Origin: Lactococcus sp. dk101
GTDB taxonomy: Bacteria; Bacillota; Bacilli; Lactobacillales; Streptococcaceae
NCBI RefSeq assembly: GCF_009601055.1
Contig: NZ_WITI01000013.1
Coordinates: forward strand, 1 to 55,299
Direction of reading: 5' to 3'
Length of the DNA: 55,299 bases
Made by a program: the position numbers and the translations under genes. Of the stretch, positions 1 through 8,263 are shown piece after piece (the stretch's first letter is position 1; every line of letters starts with the position of its first letter). A model generated the notes under the pieces. The model searched no databases. It saw only the letters and a program-made list of their open reading frames with translations, and was not told where the DNA came from.

Positions 1-48
1 GACGAGAGATTGTTTAAACTCCTCGTCGTAACGTTTAAATCCCGACAT
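1..48 (-). CDS. IS3-family transposase OrfA, N-terminal 16 residues (runs off the window)
   Basis: An ATG on the minus strand at 46-48 is preceded by a good ribosome binding site (GAAAGGAC) and opens a frame reading MSGFKRYDEEFKQSLV up to the window edge. The 'KRYDEEFKQ' opening is typical of the helix-turn-helix OrfA of IS3-family elements common in lactococci. Only 16 codons are present, so the family call rests on this short stretch and on the IS-like end sequence just upstream. Transcription runs out of the window, in the same direction as the broken surface-protein gene behind it. Confidence 0.7.
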   Translation of the reverse strand, partial: MSGFKRYDEEFKQSLV

Positions 49-109
49 AAAAGTCCTTTCATTTTTGTGTCTTCTTAGACAGATTATAGCACACTTATTT
101 GTGTCCACT
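1..109 (-). mobile_element. End of an IS3-type insertion sequence
   Basis: Between the transposase start (48) and the broken surface-protein frame (111) lies a short leader that begins, on the minus strand, with TGGACACAAATAAG at about 107, consistent with the TG-starting terminal repeats of IS3-family elements. The exact IS boundary (107-110) and any target duplication cannot be fixed because the other end is outside the window. The element joins directly onto the Ser-rich gene. Confidence 0.65.
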
Positions 110-110
110 T

Positions 111-578
111 TTATAGTATAGCTCCACTTGCTGAACTTGCGGCACTACTTGTTGCTGAACTTGCAGTTGCGCTTGTGGCACTTAAACTAATGGTTGAGCC
201 AGAAGTTGTGCTTGTTGCTGCAGTACTTGTAGCTGTGCTTGATACGGCACTGGTTGATGATGTTGCTGATGTTGAAACAGCAGATGTGCTTGAGCTTGCT
301 ACTGCACTTGTGGTGCTAGCGGCAACGGCACTGGTATCTGATGTGGCGGCGGTACTAGCGGCAGTACTCGCGGAGCTGGTCGTTACGACTTCAGTCGGTG
401 TCACTGTGGCTGCAAAGGTAGCAGATGAGTTTACTGCTCCTCCTGCAATCAAAAGTGCCAAGGCTGACGAAGTGTAGAGCCATGATTTGCCAGATTTCCA
501 CGTTCTGAAGTGAGAGTTTTTAATTTCTTCTTCTTTTTTCTTGCGACGTGCAATCCGACTTAATTTTTCATTTTCCAA
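111..578 (-). pseudogene. Truncated serine/threonine-rich surface adhesin with KxYKxGKxW signal peptide
   Basis: The 155-residue frame starts with a basic region followed by RTWKSGKSW and a hydrophobic segment (about residues 25-56), the KxYKxGKxW-type signal of large glycosylated Ser-rich repeat adhesins of lactobacilli and streptococci. After the probable cleavage near 'TFAA' the sequence is almost only Ser, Thr, Ala and Val. It stops at 111, immediately at the IS3-type end, so repeats and any LPXTG anchor are lost. The start is TTG at 578 with no clear ribosome binding site; an in-frame stop lies just upstream. Two divergent glycosyltransferases next door are its likely modifying enzymes (inference). 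A short secreted fragment could still be made. Confidence 0.75.
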
Positions 579-647
579 AATCGCTATTCAATTCTGAGAT
601 AAATCCAGAATGCCCCTTCTTTTGTATTTTATAGAATATACGCTTGT

Positions 648-656
648 ATTATACCA
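648..656 (-). promoter_or_regulatory. Extended -10 promoter element of the surface-protein gene
   Basis: On the minus strand this reads TGGTATAAT, a perfect TATAAT with an extended TGn. It lies about 70 bases upstream of the surface-protein start. No convincing -35 box is seen, as is common with extended -10 promoters. Confidence 0.5.
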
Positions 657-786
657 TATCTGAACCTTAATGTATAGAGCAAAATCCCTAAAATGTCATA
701 AAAAGAATAAATTATTTTTCATCATTTTGTAAGTGATTTTGTGTATTCTATATGCTATAATGATTATAATTGAACCTGTTTCAATA

Positions 787-1027
787 AACTTCCTCGGAAA
801 TAAATGCCATTCCATTTTGCTCCATTCTTTGGTTAATTTTTTCGACGGACACATCCTATGAACTAAAATGTCGGCAAAAAATTATCTCATTCCGCAAAAT
901 TCTGTTCTGATTCGTACTGAGCGGATTGAAACGGGGATAAATTTTGGAACGTATTAGTTCACAGTTTGTGTTTGTTCCAAAATTTATCCGAAAAGTGAAG
1001 TGAAGCGATTTTATTTCCGAGGAAGTT
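787..1027. mobile_element. MITE-like element, 241 bp, with 18-bp terminal inverted repeats
   Basis: The ends 787-804 (AACTTCCTCGGAAATAAA) and 1010-1027 are perfect 18-bp inverted repeats, flanked by a direct repeat CAATA at 782-786 and 1028-1032, as left by transposition. Inside, 935-950 and 974-989 form another perfect 16-bp inverted repeat around a 23-base loop. No transposase frame fits. It fills most of the intergenic space between the adhesin and the glycosyltransferases and may supply or disrupt their promoter. I do not recognise the parent IS family. Confidence 0.7.
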
Positions 1028-1095
1028 CAATAAAATTTATGAAAACTTTCTTTTTTGTATGGAGTAATATTGAAAAGAAAAAGAGGATACTCGTC

Positions 1096-2625
1096 GTGAA
1101 TTATTTTGTCAATGAAAACATCTTTGCTTTAAATTCAGGAACTGAATTTTCTGCAATCAATCGGATTAAGTTATTCAAGAAAAATAAGATTTCAGCAAAA
1201 ATCGTCACGCGCAACTACAACACGCAACTTGCGGCTGATGCCAAACGTTTGGGCCTTGAGTCGAGTGATGTCGTCAATATGTATGATTATTTTCAAGAAC
1301 TTGTTGGGCTTGAAATGGAACGCGCAGATGTCCGTTTTGTCGATATGATTGACAAAACAAAATACCATATCGAAGGTGTCGATGCTAATTCATCTTTGAT
1401 TAGTCATCATGGCACGACCATCGGAAAAATCAACATTGCACCCGCAACAGTTGGTCTTGTTGGTTCGGTCGATTATTTTGGTACTTTCGGTGATACTTTA
1501 ACTACTGATTTGTGGGATTGTCGTGGTTTTAAGTCTTCGACTCAGTATTATCACCCAGACGGCTCAAAAGGAACTCAGGTTTTCTTTAATAAAGACGGGC
1601 AACCCAAGCTTGAACTGGCACACATGAATATCAATGGTCAACTTTTCCCTACAATGTATCGTTTGGTGGACTATAAAGGGGAAAGCTGGCGTTTTAATAC
1701 CGAGGAAGAACTTTTCACATTTTTCCTTGATGAGTTAGCTGCACAAGGCGAAGCAAGTCTTATCAACGACCGTATTTCCTTGGCGCCTGCTGTCCATCGT
1801 GCCAAAGGTTTTGCTGGCAAATGGCACTTTTTACACAATGTTCACTCCTCAAACAATCAACAAGTTGGCCCTTCACGGCAGTTGGTTGATTATTTGAAAC
1901 CTTTGTTTACTGAATTCAATGCTGAACTCGATGGCATTATTGTACCGACTGAGCAAGAACGTGATGAAATCATGAAATTCTATCACTTCAACAATGTGCT
2001 TGCTTTACCTGATTACTTTACAAAAGATGTCAAATTTGAAATTCCAAAAACGAAAAATAAGATTATTCATTTGGGACGATTGGCAGATGATAAAGGTGTT
2101 ATCCAAACGGTCGAAGTCATGAATTATCTGCATCAAATGAACCCTGAAGCAGAGCTTGATTTTTATGGTTACGCTTCTCCTGCTGAAATGCAAAAACAAC
2201 TTGATGAAAAAGTTGAAGCATTTGGTCTGCAAGATGTGGTTCATTTTAGAGGCTATCAAAATACAGAAATTCTCGAAGCCGCAATAAAAGAAGCACGCGC
2301 CGTCATCTCGACAACACCTGCTGAAAGTTTTGGTATGGAATTGTTAGAAGCGATGAGTTTTGGTGTGCCTGTGGTTGCTTATGATGTCAAATATGGTCAC
2401 AAAGAATTGATTGACAATGGCAAAAACGGGGTGCTTGTACCACTCGGTGCAACGCTTGAAGCTGCACAAGCACTCAATGCATTGATTGTTGACGATAGCA
2501 AACATCTCAAGATGAGCAAGGCTGCACATGAAAAAGCACAAAAATGGCACGAAGCACTCGTTTGGAAAAAATGGACGAAGGTTCAAAAAACAAGTTCAAA
2601 TTTGTTTGTGAAAGGGGAAAAATAA
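1096..2625 (+). CDS. GT4-type glycosyltransferase with DUF1975-like N-terminus, adhesin glycosylation type (first of pair)
   Basis: The frame stays open from 1000, but I take the GTG at 1096, preceded by AGAGGA at a good distance; this gives 509 residues beginning MNYFVNENIF and leaves the MITE outside the gene. The N-terminal half resembles the DUF1975 region of TagE/Gtf/SdgA-like enzymes. The C-terminal half is a GT-B GT4 domain with 'LGRLADDKG' and the E-x7-E motif ESFGMELLE near residue 430. Such retaining enzymes move sugar from a nucleotide donor onto wall polymers or Ser/Thr-rich surface proteins. It is 3 bases from the next gene and divergent from a Ser-rich adhesin, so protein O-glycosylation is the preferred role; teichoic acid glycosylation is the alternative. 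Confidence 0.75.
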   Translation: MNYFVNENIFALNSGTEFSAINRIKLFKKNKISAKIVTRNYNTQLAADAKRLGLESSDVVNMYDYFQELVGLEMERADVRFVDMIDKTKYHIEGVDANSSLISHHGTTIGKINIAPATVGLVGSVDYFGTFGDTLTTDLWDCRGFKSSTQYYHPDGSKGTQVFFNKDGQPKLELAHMNINGQLFPTMYRLVDYKGESWRFNTEEELFTFFLDELAAQGEASLINDRISLAPAVHRAKGFAGKWHFLHNVHSSNNQQVGPSRQLVDYLKPLFTEFNAELDGIIVPTEQERDEIMKFYHFNNVLALPDYFTKDVKFEIPKTKNKIIHLGRLADDKGVIQTVEVMNYLHQMNPEAELDFYGYASPAEMQKQLDEKVEAFGLQDVVHFRGYQNTEILEAAIKEARAVISTTPAESFGMELLEAMSFGVPVVAYDVKYGHKELIDNGKNGVLVPLGATLEAAQALNALIVDDSKHLKMSKAAHEKAQKWHEALVWKKWTKVQKTSSNLFVKGEK

Positions 2626-2628
2626 GCT

Positions 2629-4266
2629 ATGAAATTCTTTATCAATTCATCTTTTAACCAAAAAAATTCAGGGATTGAACACGCACAGTTAAAACGTGCC
2701 AAATTGTTCAGAGATCACGGCGAAGCATTCAAAATGATCTTTCGTGAATGGAACCCCCGTTTACATCGTTACTTGAATGATGTTGGTGTTGCTGACAACG
2801 AAATCTTGTCAATGTTTGACTTTTTCCAAGATGCTGAACAGGTTGAAGATAAGATTGTTCACGCTCAAGATTTGAGATTTGGTGTCCGCAATGTCATTCA
2901 TTTTAAAGATGAAGAAAAACATTTGTACAATGTCCAAACGAATACAAATCAACTGGTTGCTCGCGTGCATTATTATACTGAAGAAGACGATAATGAACGG
3001 GTCAGCATGGTTGAAATATTTGACGCTTTTGGCAATCTTTACCGTGTGGATAATTATGACTTTAGAGGTTTTCTATCTTTGACGCAATGGTACACGCCGG
3101 ATAACAAGATTGGGACTGAAGTCTGGTACGATGTGCATGGTAAACCTGTCCTTGAAAGCTTTAACCGCTACAACACGAAAAAAGAATATAAAAAAGAAGG
3201 TTGGCGACTGACTTTTGGCAAAGCCATCTATATTTTCCCTACTATTGATGAGCTGATGAAGCATTTTTACAATCTCATCAATGAAAAATACTGGTCTGAT
3301 ACAGCTTTAAATGTCTTTATTCTTGACCGTACTCACTTGGGGGATTGGTCTGTTCTTGAACTCGATCGCCCTGTTTATACTGTTTTGCACTTGCACAATT
3401 CGCACGCAGGCGATGCACAAGATACCATGCATTCAGTCATGAATAACTTCTATGAATATGGTTTGACCAATATCAATCGTTATGACGCTGTTGTTTCTGC
3501 CACGCAAAAGCAAACATGCGATGTCATGGCACGTTTCAAACCGCAAACCAAGTGTTTTACCATTCCTGTTGGGATTATTCCAGATGCTGTCTTTGATCTT
3601 CCACGTGTTCCAATGGCTGAACGTGACCAACACTCTGTCGTCATGACTTGTCGTGTGGCACCTGAAAAGAATGTGGGCTTGGTTGCCCGTTCGATTGGAC
3701 TTGCGAAAGCTATGATTCCTGACATCAATTTGACGGTTTATGGTTATATTGACCATCGTGATAATGATGCGGCTAAAAAAGCGATTGATGCAGCGATTGA
3801 AGAATTTGATCTCCAAGATGCAGTCAAATTGTATGATTATACTAACGATGTGGCCTCTGTTCAACGTAAAGGTCAAGTTTATGCGCTTGCTTCTGTCATG
3901 GAAGGATTTAATTTGTCCTTGATGGAAGCTCAGTCAAATGGCATGGTCAGCGTTACTTACGATGTTAATTATGGGCCAAATGATTTGGTTGTTGATCAAG
4001 AAAATGGTTACGTTATTCCATTTAATGAAGGTTTTAGCTGGCAAGAAACCGATCAAATGGTGGAAGCCATGGCTGAAAAATTCGTTGAATTGTTCTCTGA
4101 CGCTGATAAATTGCAGGCCATGAGCGATAAAGCATTTGAATTGTCTGATCGTTTTTCAGAAGCAAATGTTTGGGCAGCTTGGCAAGAATTATTGACTGAC
4201 GCTAATGAAAAAGCATTTCATTATGTGCCACAAACGCAATATGGTTTGAAAGAAAACGGCGAATAA
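2629..4266 (+). CDS. GT4-type glycosyltransferase with DUF1975-like N-terminus (second of pair)
   Basis: The 545-residue protein starts MKFFINSSFN at an ATG three bases after the first gene's stop, so the two are co-transcribed and probably translationally coupled. It has the same architecture: DUF1975-like N-terminal half, then a GT4 domain with 'VAPEKN' and an E-x7-E motif, EGFNLSLME, near residue 425. In streptococcal GtfA/GtfB pairs the GtfB partner acts as a non-catalytic chaperone; here both proteins keep E-x7-E, closer to the paired enzymes of lactobacilli or SdgA/SdgB of staphylococci. The likely substrate is the divergent Ser-rich surface protein, now truncated. Acceptor and sugar are not readable from sequence. 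Confidence 0.75.
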   Translation: MKFFINSSFNQKNSGIEHAQLKRAKLFRDHGEAFKMIFREWNPRLHRYLNDVGVADNEILSMFDFFQDAEQVEDKIVHAQDLRFGVRNVIHFKDEEKHLYNVQTNTNQLVARVHYYTEEDDNERVSMVEIFDAFGNLYRVDNYDFRGFLSLTQWYTPDNKIGTEVWYDVHGKPVLESFNRYNTKKEYKKEGWRLTFGKAIYIFPTIDELMKHFYNLINEKYWSDTALNVFILDRTHLGDWSVLELDRPVYTVLHLHNSHAGDAQDTMHSVMNNFYEYGLTNINRYDAVVSATQKQTCDVMARFKPQTKCFTIPVGIIPDAVFDLPRVPMAERDQHSVVMTCRVAPEKNVGLVARSIGLAKAMIPDINLTVYGYIDHRDNDAAKKAIDAAIEEFDLQDAVKLYDYTNDVASVQRKGQVYALASVMEGFNLSLMEAQSNGMVSVTYDVNYGPNDLVVDQENGYVIPFNEGFSWQETDQMVEAMAEKFVELFSDADKLQAMSDKAFELSDRFSEANVWAAWQELLTDANEKAFHYVPQTQYGLKENGE

Positions 4267-4273
4267 AGAAAAA

Positions 4274-4307
4274 TTAAAATCCATTTCGAAGTGAAATGGA
4301 TTTTTTT
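4274..4307. terminator. Bidirectional terminator between gtf pair and panT
   Basis: AAATCCATTTC (4277-4287) pairs perfectly with 4293-4303 around a 5-base loop, with a T-run on the plus strand and an A-run at the other side. It ends the glycosyltransferase operon and the convergent panT transcript. Confidence 0.85.
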
Positions 4308-4315
4308 AATATTAT

Positions 4316-4906
4316 TTATTTAAAACGGCGGGATTTTTGAAGGGCAGGGACGATTGCCATTGTTAAGATGATTGCAATGATGACTTCGGCGATTGAATTT
4401 CCCGTGATAATGGCGCTTAGTAAGGCACCAAAGGTCATTTTTGTCACAGCTCTGAAAAAGATAAAGATGAAACCAAGGACAAGCACTGTATTGGTTGCTG
4501 TTCCAACAAAGGCCGCTAAGGCCGCTCCAAAGCGATTTTTAGAGATTTTATAGACATAATAAGGGAAAATACCAATCAAAATTCGTGGAACAATCGCAAT
4601 AATCAGCGCTGCGATTGAGCCGTGATTGCTTCCCGGTACAGGCTGCAAAGGGCTAAACATAAAACTTGAAGGGAGTGTGATAATGGTCGAATTGACTACA
4701 CTAATCAAGCCCATGACAAAGCCTAAAAATGCACCTTTTTTGGGCCCGAGTACGATGGAACCGATGATAACCGGAATGTGCAAAAGGGTTGGCACAATCG
4801 GCAAAGGCCAAACTGAATAAATAATCTGGCTCAAAACTTGGATTACGACCATAATGGCAATAAAGATAGCTAAAATGGCAACATCAGATGCTTTTGATTT
4901 TTTCAT
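4316..4906 (-). CDS. panT: Pantothenate ECF transporter S-component
   Basis: A 196-residue, very hydrophobic protein with about six membrane segments, opening MKKSKASDVAIL and containing 'LHIPVIIG' and 'GFVMGLIS', features of the PanT/CoaT family of substrate-binding S-components. It captures pantothenate and works with the shared ECF energising module (EcfA, EcfA', EcfT), not encoded here. It is the last gene of coaB-coaC-panT, six bases after coaC, which fits uptake of the vitamin whose phosphorylated form CoaB and CoaC turn into 4'-phosphopantetheine. Confidence 0.88.
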   Translation of the reverse strand: MKKSKASDVAILAIFIAIMVVIQVLSQIIYSVWPLPIVPTLLHIPVIIGSIVLGPKKGAFLGFVMGLISVVNSTIITLPSSFMFSPLQPVPGSNHGSIAALIIAIVPRILIGIFPYYVYKISKNRFGAALAAFVGTATNTVLVLGFIFIFFRAVTKMTFGALLSAIITGNSIAEVIIAIILTMAIVPALQKSRRFK

Positions 4907-4912
4907 GGTTGT

Positions 4913-5464
4913 TTAAATTCTCGTCTCTTTTAATTTTAATTGAACGGCAGTGACAATGTCCTGCACGTCAGCAAGTGCGCCTTCGCCAAAATCGCCACAG
5001 GCAAGTAATGATTGTTTAGGGGCAATCATTTCAAAGCCAATTTTTTTCAGGGTCTGGATATTTTCTTGTGTCAATGGATTAACATACATATTGGTGTTCA
5101 TGGCTGGGGCAAACATTTTCTTTTTGCCAGCTGGCAAAGCGAGTGCCACAGCACTTACAATATCATTTGCCGCACCATGAGCCAAACGACTGATCGTATC
5201 AGCTGTGGCTGGAGCAACAATAAAAAGGTCTGATTTTTTGGCGAGTTCGATATGATTGACGACTTCTGGTCTTTCCTCGTCCATAATGTCCAAGTGAACT
5301 TTATTTTTTGAGAGAACTTGAAGGGTCAATGGCGTGATAAACTGTGTGGCCGCCCTTGTCATCAAAACTGTGACCTGATGTTTTTGCTTTGTCAGCAATG
5401 ACACCAAATCTGCTGCCTTATAAGCTGCAATACTTCCAGTTACGGCAAGTGTAATGTTAGCCAT
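4913..5464 (-). CDS. coaC: Phosphopantothenoylcysteine decarboxylase
   Basis: A 183-residue flavoprotein of the HFCD family. Visible motifs are GSIAAYKAADL at the FMN-binding N-terminus, the catalytic His in NHIELAKKSD (about residue 72), PAMNTNMY (the PxMNxxMW-type substrate motif, ending in Tyr here) and LLACGDFGEGAL with the active Cys. It converts 4'-phosphopantothenoylcysteine to 4'-phosphopantetheine in CoA synthesis. Most bacteria fuse CoaB and CoaC; streptococci and lactococci keep them separate, as seen here. Its start overlaps the end of coaB by 8 bases. Confidence 0.93.
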   Translation of the reverse strand: MANITLAVTGSIAAYKAADLVSLLTKQKHQVTVLMTRAATQFITPLTLQVLSKNKVHLDIMDEERPEVVNHIELAKKSDLFIVAPATADTISRLAHGAANDIVSAVALALPAGKKKMFAPAMNTNMYVNPLTQENIQTLKKIGFEMIAPKQSLLACGDFGEGALADVQDIVTAVQLKLKETRI

Positions 5465-6158
5465 GATATGCCTCCTGCGCTTTTTCTACGATTTTATTGG
5501 CGATTTCTTGTTTGGTATTAAGCTGAATGAGCCTTTGCTGCTTATCCAAAATGAATGCTTTATGCTGTCCATTTTTAATTGTCGCAAGGTCATTTGCCAC
5601 AATGAAATCTGCCTTTGTTGTGTTCATTTTTTCCTTGGCAATATTGAGCAAGTGCGTTTCTGTCACTCCTGACAACAATTTGAAACCAAATAAAATGACA
5701 CTGGGTTTCCATTTTTTTATTTCTTGAATGACTTTTGGCGTTTTTTCTAGTAGCATGATTTGAAAATCTGCCTTCGAAGAGATTTTATTTTCCTGTGTTT
5801 GAGGTCTAAAATCAAGCAGTTCTTGACGAGAGAGTTGCTCAGAAAACTGCTCAAGCCCCGTCATATAGACTGGTCGATAATCAGAAACTGCCATGCTATG
5901 AATGACCACATCAACTTGGGGGACTAAGTCTGCCATTGACTCCATCAAGTCTTGCGTGTCCATTATCCGTCTGACCGTCAAGTTTTTGTGAGGTTCAGGA
6001 ATGACCGCCGTCTGTCCAGCCAACAAAATGACCTGATGTGATGCTTGTAAAAAAGCTTCAGCTGTCAATTTTCCCAAGCTTCCTGTCGCAAAATTTGTAA
6101 TGCCTCGAACCGTATCAATCGGCTCGGTCGTCCCACCCGCAGTAATTAAAATCTTCAT
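5457..6158 (-). CDS. coaB: Phosphopantothenate-cysteine ligase, stand-alone
   Basis: A 233-residue protein beginning MKILITAGGTTEPIDTVRG, followed by ITNFATGSLG, the nucleotide-binding opening of CoaB; KADFIVANDL near residue 190 is the conserved Lys/Asn/Asp-Leu region. It joins phosphopantothenate and cysteine using a nucleoside triphosphate. It is first in the coaB-coaC-panT operon. No promoter stands out in the 75 bases between it and the preceding terminator. Confidence 0.92.
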   Translation of the reverse strand: MKILITAGGTTEPIDTVRGITNFATGSLGKLTAEAFLQASHQVILLAGQTAVIPEPHKNLTVRRIMDTQDLMESMADLVPQVDVVIHSMAVSDYRPVYMTGLEQFSEQLSRQELLDFRPQTQENKISSKADFQIMLLEKTPKVIQEIKKWKPSVILFGFKLLSGVTETHLLNIAKEKMNTTKADFIVANDLATIKNGQHKAFILDKQQRLIQLNTKQEIANKIVEKAQEAYHG

Positions 6159-6225
6159 GCTTTAATTTTAACCTAAGAAGCGCTGTTTCGCAAGATTTAG
6201 TCACTAAAATTACTTGATTTTTAAA

Positions 6226-6262
6226 TGAAAAACACCTCTGTCAGTACTGACAAAGGTGTTTA
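6226..6262 (-). terminator. cshA terminator built on the TGTCAGNNCTGACA palindrome
   Basis: On the minus strand AACACCTTTGTCAGTACTG and its complement form a stem of about 16 bp followed by TTTTT. The core 6239-6252 is a perfect copy of the window's repeated 14-bp palindrome. Confidence 0.85.
6239..6252. repeat. TGTCAGNNCTGACA palindrome family (16 perfect copies in the window)
   Basis: Perfect copies start at 6239, 8224, 10266, 19902, 19976, 22039, 22811, 29164, 29866, 30545, 34237, 34732, 46962, 48126, 50199 and 51158. The central dinucleotide is CA/TG in ten, AG/CT in four and TA in two. Six are between genes, four of these as terminator stems; ten are in coding sequences, mostly read as (L)SALT or (L)SELT. 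Near copies occur at 9069, 26231, 36190, 40018, 41462 and elsewhere. At the base composition here fewer than 0.01 copies are expected in 55 kb. Confidence 0.9.
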
Positions 6263-6352
6263 TTAACTCATTGGCGCTTATTTGTCGCCTCTGTTGCCTT
6301 TTTATCAGCCAATTTATTGGCTAGAGAAAACGGACATCTCTTTTAGTAGAGA
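6263..6352 (-). other. Structured 3' untranslated region of cshA
   Basis: Between the cshA stop and its terminator lie two further short inverted repeats: AGCCAAT/ATTGGCT near 6307-6325 and GATCTCT-type arms near 6335-6355. No coding frame of its own is evident here. Confidence 0.4.
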
Positions 6353-8053
6353 TCATTTATCTCCACGGTTACGCATTACGAAGCCAGCTGTTTTTTCTGT
6401 CCCTGTTGATTTGCGTGGTTTTTTGTTGTTTGATTTATTGTCAAATTTACGGTCGTCGCGTTTTCCTTTGTAGCCGCCACGGTTGTTATCACGATCACGG
6501 TCACGGTTCCAAGGTTTGCGTTCGCCACCTTCTTTGTTATCGCGGTTGCCACGGTATCCACTACGATTATTGTCGCGGTTATCTCCGTCGCGGTCGCGCC
6601 ATTTGCGGTCTTTTTTGTCGCGATTACGGTGACCAGCACGTGGTTTTTTACCACGTCCGTCTTCTCCGTTATATGGCAATGGACGTTCAGCAGAAATTTT
6701 CACTTCTTCTTGATTGTCTGGGTCTTTAACACGACTTTGCAAGAGCAAGTCAACCAAAGCTTTTGCATCAAATTGTTCAAGCAATTTTTCTGCTTGTTTA
6801 TCAAATTTGTGCAATTTTGATTGTGCATCTGCATCAGAAGCAATATCCAAATCACGAATAACTTCGTTCATGGCAACACCAAGTGATGCTTTGTAAGCTT
6901 CGTCTTTTGTTGGTGGTTTGATGCCTTTCATTGGTTTTTTAGTCAATTTTTCAATGGCACGAAGGTAACCCATTTCATTGTATGAAACGAATGTCATTGA
7001 ACGACCTTTTTTACCTGCACGACCTGTACGACCAATACGGTGAACGTAGCTTTCTTGGTCTTGAGTGATGTCGTAGTTATAAACGTGTGTTACGCCTGAA
7101 ACGTCAAGTCCACGTGCTGCAACGTCTGTCGCAACAAGCACATCAATGTGACCAGCTTTAAAGTCACGCAAGACAGCCAAACGTTTGTTTTGATCCAAGT
7201 CACCGTGCATTCCTTCTGCACGGTAGCCACGAAGTTTCAAACCACGTGTCAATTCGTCAACACGACGTTTTGTACGACCGAAGACGATGGCAAGTTCTGG
7301 GCGTTCAACGTCCAAAAGGCGTGTCAAGATGTCAAATTTTTCAAATTCTTTCGCTTTGATGTAGTATTGATCAATATTGTCAGCAGTCAATTCTTTAGCA
7401 GCAATCTTGATGTGTGTTGGTTCGTGCATGAACTTAACACCAATTTTCTTGATTGGTTCTGGCATTGTTGCTGAGAAAAGCAATGTTTGACGGTCAGATG
7501 GTGTATTTCCAAGGATGAATTCAATATCATCAAGGAATCCCATGTTGAGCATTTCGTCTGCTTCGTCCAAAATCAATGTTTGGATGTGGTCAATTTTCAA
7601 TGCTTTACGTTTGATTAAATCGCACAAACGTCCAGGTGTTCCGACAACGATGTGGGCTCCTGATTTAAGTGCTTTGATTTGTTTTTCGATAGATGAACCA
7701 CCAAAAACAGTACGAACTTTAAGCGATTTTGATTTTGCAAAACGGAAAAGTTCTTCTTGTCCTTGAACGGCAAGTTCACGTGTTGGTGCAATAACCAATG
7801 CTTGTACATTTGGATTTTGTGCATCAATTTTTTCAATGGTTGGCAAACCAAATGCGGCTGTTTTACCAGTCCCTGTTTGCGCTTGACCGATCACATCTTT
7901 TCCTGCGAGCGTCAATTTAATGGTTTGCTCTTGGATTGGAGTTGGTTCTACATAACCAATTTCTGTGAGGGTGTTGACGATGCCTTCTGAAAGGCCGAGG
8001 TCGCTAAATTTCAATTCTTTACCTATAGTTTCTAAGCTCAAATCGTAAATCAT
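6353..8053 (-). CDS. cshA: DEAD-box RNA helicase CshA
   Basis: A 566-residue ATP-dependent RNA helicase with AQTGTGKT (Walker A), PTRELA, GTPGR, DEAD, SAT, ARGLDV and HRIGRTGR in order. CshA-type enzymes unwind structured RNA in ribosome assembly, cold adaptation and the RNA degradosome. After about residue 450 follows a highly charged tail rich in Arg, Asp, Asn and Gly ([12 protein letters not shown] and similar), probably a disordered RNA-binding extension. The ATG at 8053 has no clear ribosome binding site; a TTG at 8014 (giving [10 protein letters not shown], the usual family opening) has AGG upstream and may be the real start. Confidence 0.92.
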   Translation of the reverse strand: MIYDLSLETIGKELKFSDLGLSEGIVNTLTEIGYVEPTPIQEQTIKLTLAGKDVIGQAQTGTGKTAAFGLPTIEKIDAQNPNVQALVIAPTRELAVQGQEELFRFAKSKSLKVRTVFGGSSIEKQIKALKSGAHIVVGTPGRLCDLIKRKALKIDHIQTLILDEADEMLNMGFLDDIEFILGNTPSDRQTLLFSATMPEPIKKIGVKFMHEPTHIKIAAKELTADNIDQYYIKAKEFEKFDILTRLLDVERPELAIVFGRTKRRVDELTRGLKLRGYRAEGMHGDLDQNKRLAVLRDFKAGHIDVLVATDVAARGLDVSGVTHVYNYDITQDQESYVHRIGRTGRAGKKGRSMTFVSYNEMGYLRAIEKLTKKPMKGIKPPTKDEAYKASLGVAMNEVIRDLDIASDADAQSKLHKFDKQAEKLLEQFDAKALVDLLLQSRVKDPDNQEEVKISAERPLPYNGEDGRGKKPRAGHRNRDKKDRKWRDRDGDNRDNNRSGYRGNRDNKEGGERKPWNRDRDRDNNRGGYKGKRDDRKFDNKSNNKKPRKSTGTEKTAGFVMRNRGDK

Positions 8054-8070
8054 TACATTTGAGATTTATT

Positions 8071-8161
8071 TTGTCTTCCGACAATCATTTATTACTGAAG
8101 CACGAAGCTTCTCTACAGGCGAGATTTTATTAGCGCCTGATGTAACTTATCTATTATAGCA
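8071..8161 (-). promoter_or_regulatory. cshA promoter and structured 5' leader
   Basis: On the minus strand TGCTATAAT (-10 box at 8153-8158, extended by TG) is followed by a leader of roughly 100 bases with three hairpins: CAGGCG/CGCCTG (8116-8139), GAAGC/GCTTC (8097-8111) and TTGTC-GGAA-GACAA (8071-8084). This resembles the structured leaders of cold-inducible RNA helicase genes. Whether CshA acts on it is not known. Confidence 0.55.
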
Positions 8162-8209
8162 CATAATTTTTACTTACACCATTTATTTTCTTGAAAATTT
8201 TTCAGAAGT

Positions 8210-8250
8210 AAAAAAACGGCTTCTGTCAGTACTGACAAAAGCCATTTTTA
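8210..8250 (-). terminator. prfC terminator containing the 14-bp palindrome
   Basis: The minus strand reads AAAATGGCTTTTGTCAGT and its complement, followed by seven T. TGTCAGTACTGACA at 8224-8237 forms the tip of the stem. Confidence 0.88.
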
Positions 8251-8263
8251 TTCATTTTTTTGC

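Noticed and set aside
175-477. Long plus-strand frame opposite the surface-protein fragment
   Set aside because: Low-complexity mirror of the Ser/Thr/Ala codons; no start site or family features. The minus-strand frame has a proper signal peptide.
1000-1095. Longer N-terminus for the first glycosyltransferase
   Set aside because: The upstream codons read through the terminal repeat of the MITE-like element and the family-like sequence starts at the GTG at 1096, which has a good ribosome binding site.
3433-3876. 147-codon minus-strand frame inside the second glycosyltransferase
   Set aside because: Opposite a well-supported gene, basic low-quality composition, no ribosome binding site.
6376-6729. 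Open frames on both strands in the cshA tail
   Set aside because: They arise from the repetitive Arg/Asp/Asn/Gly codons of the helicase tail and have no gene signals.
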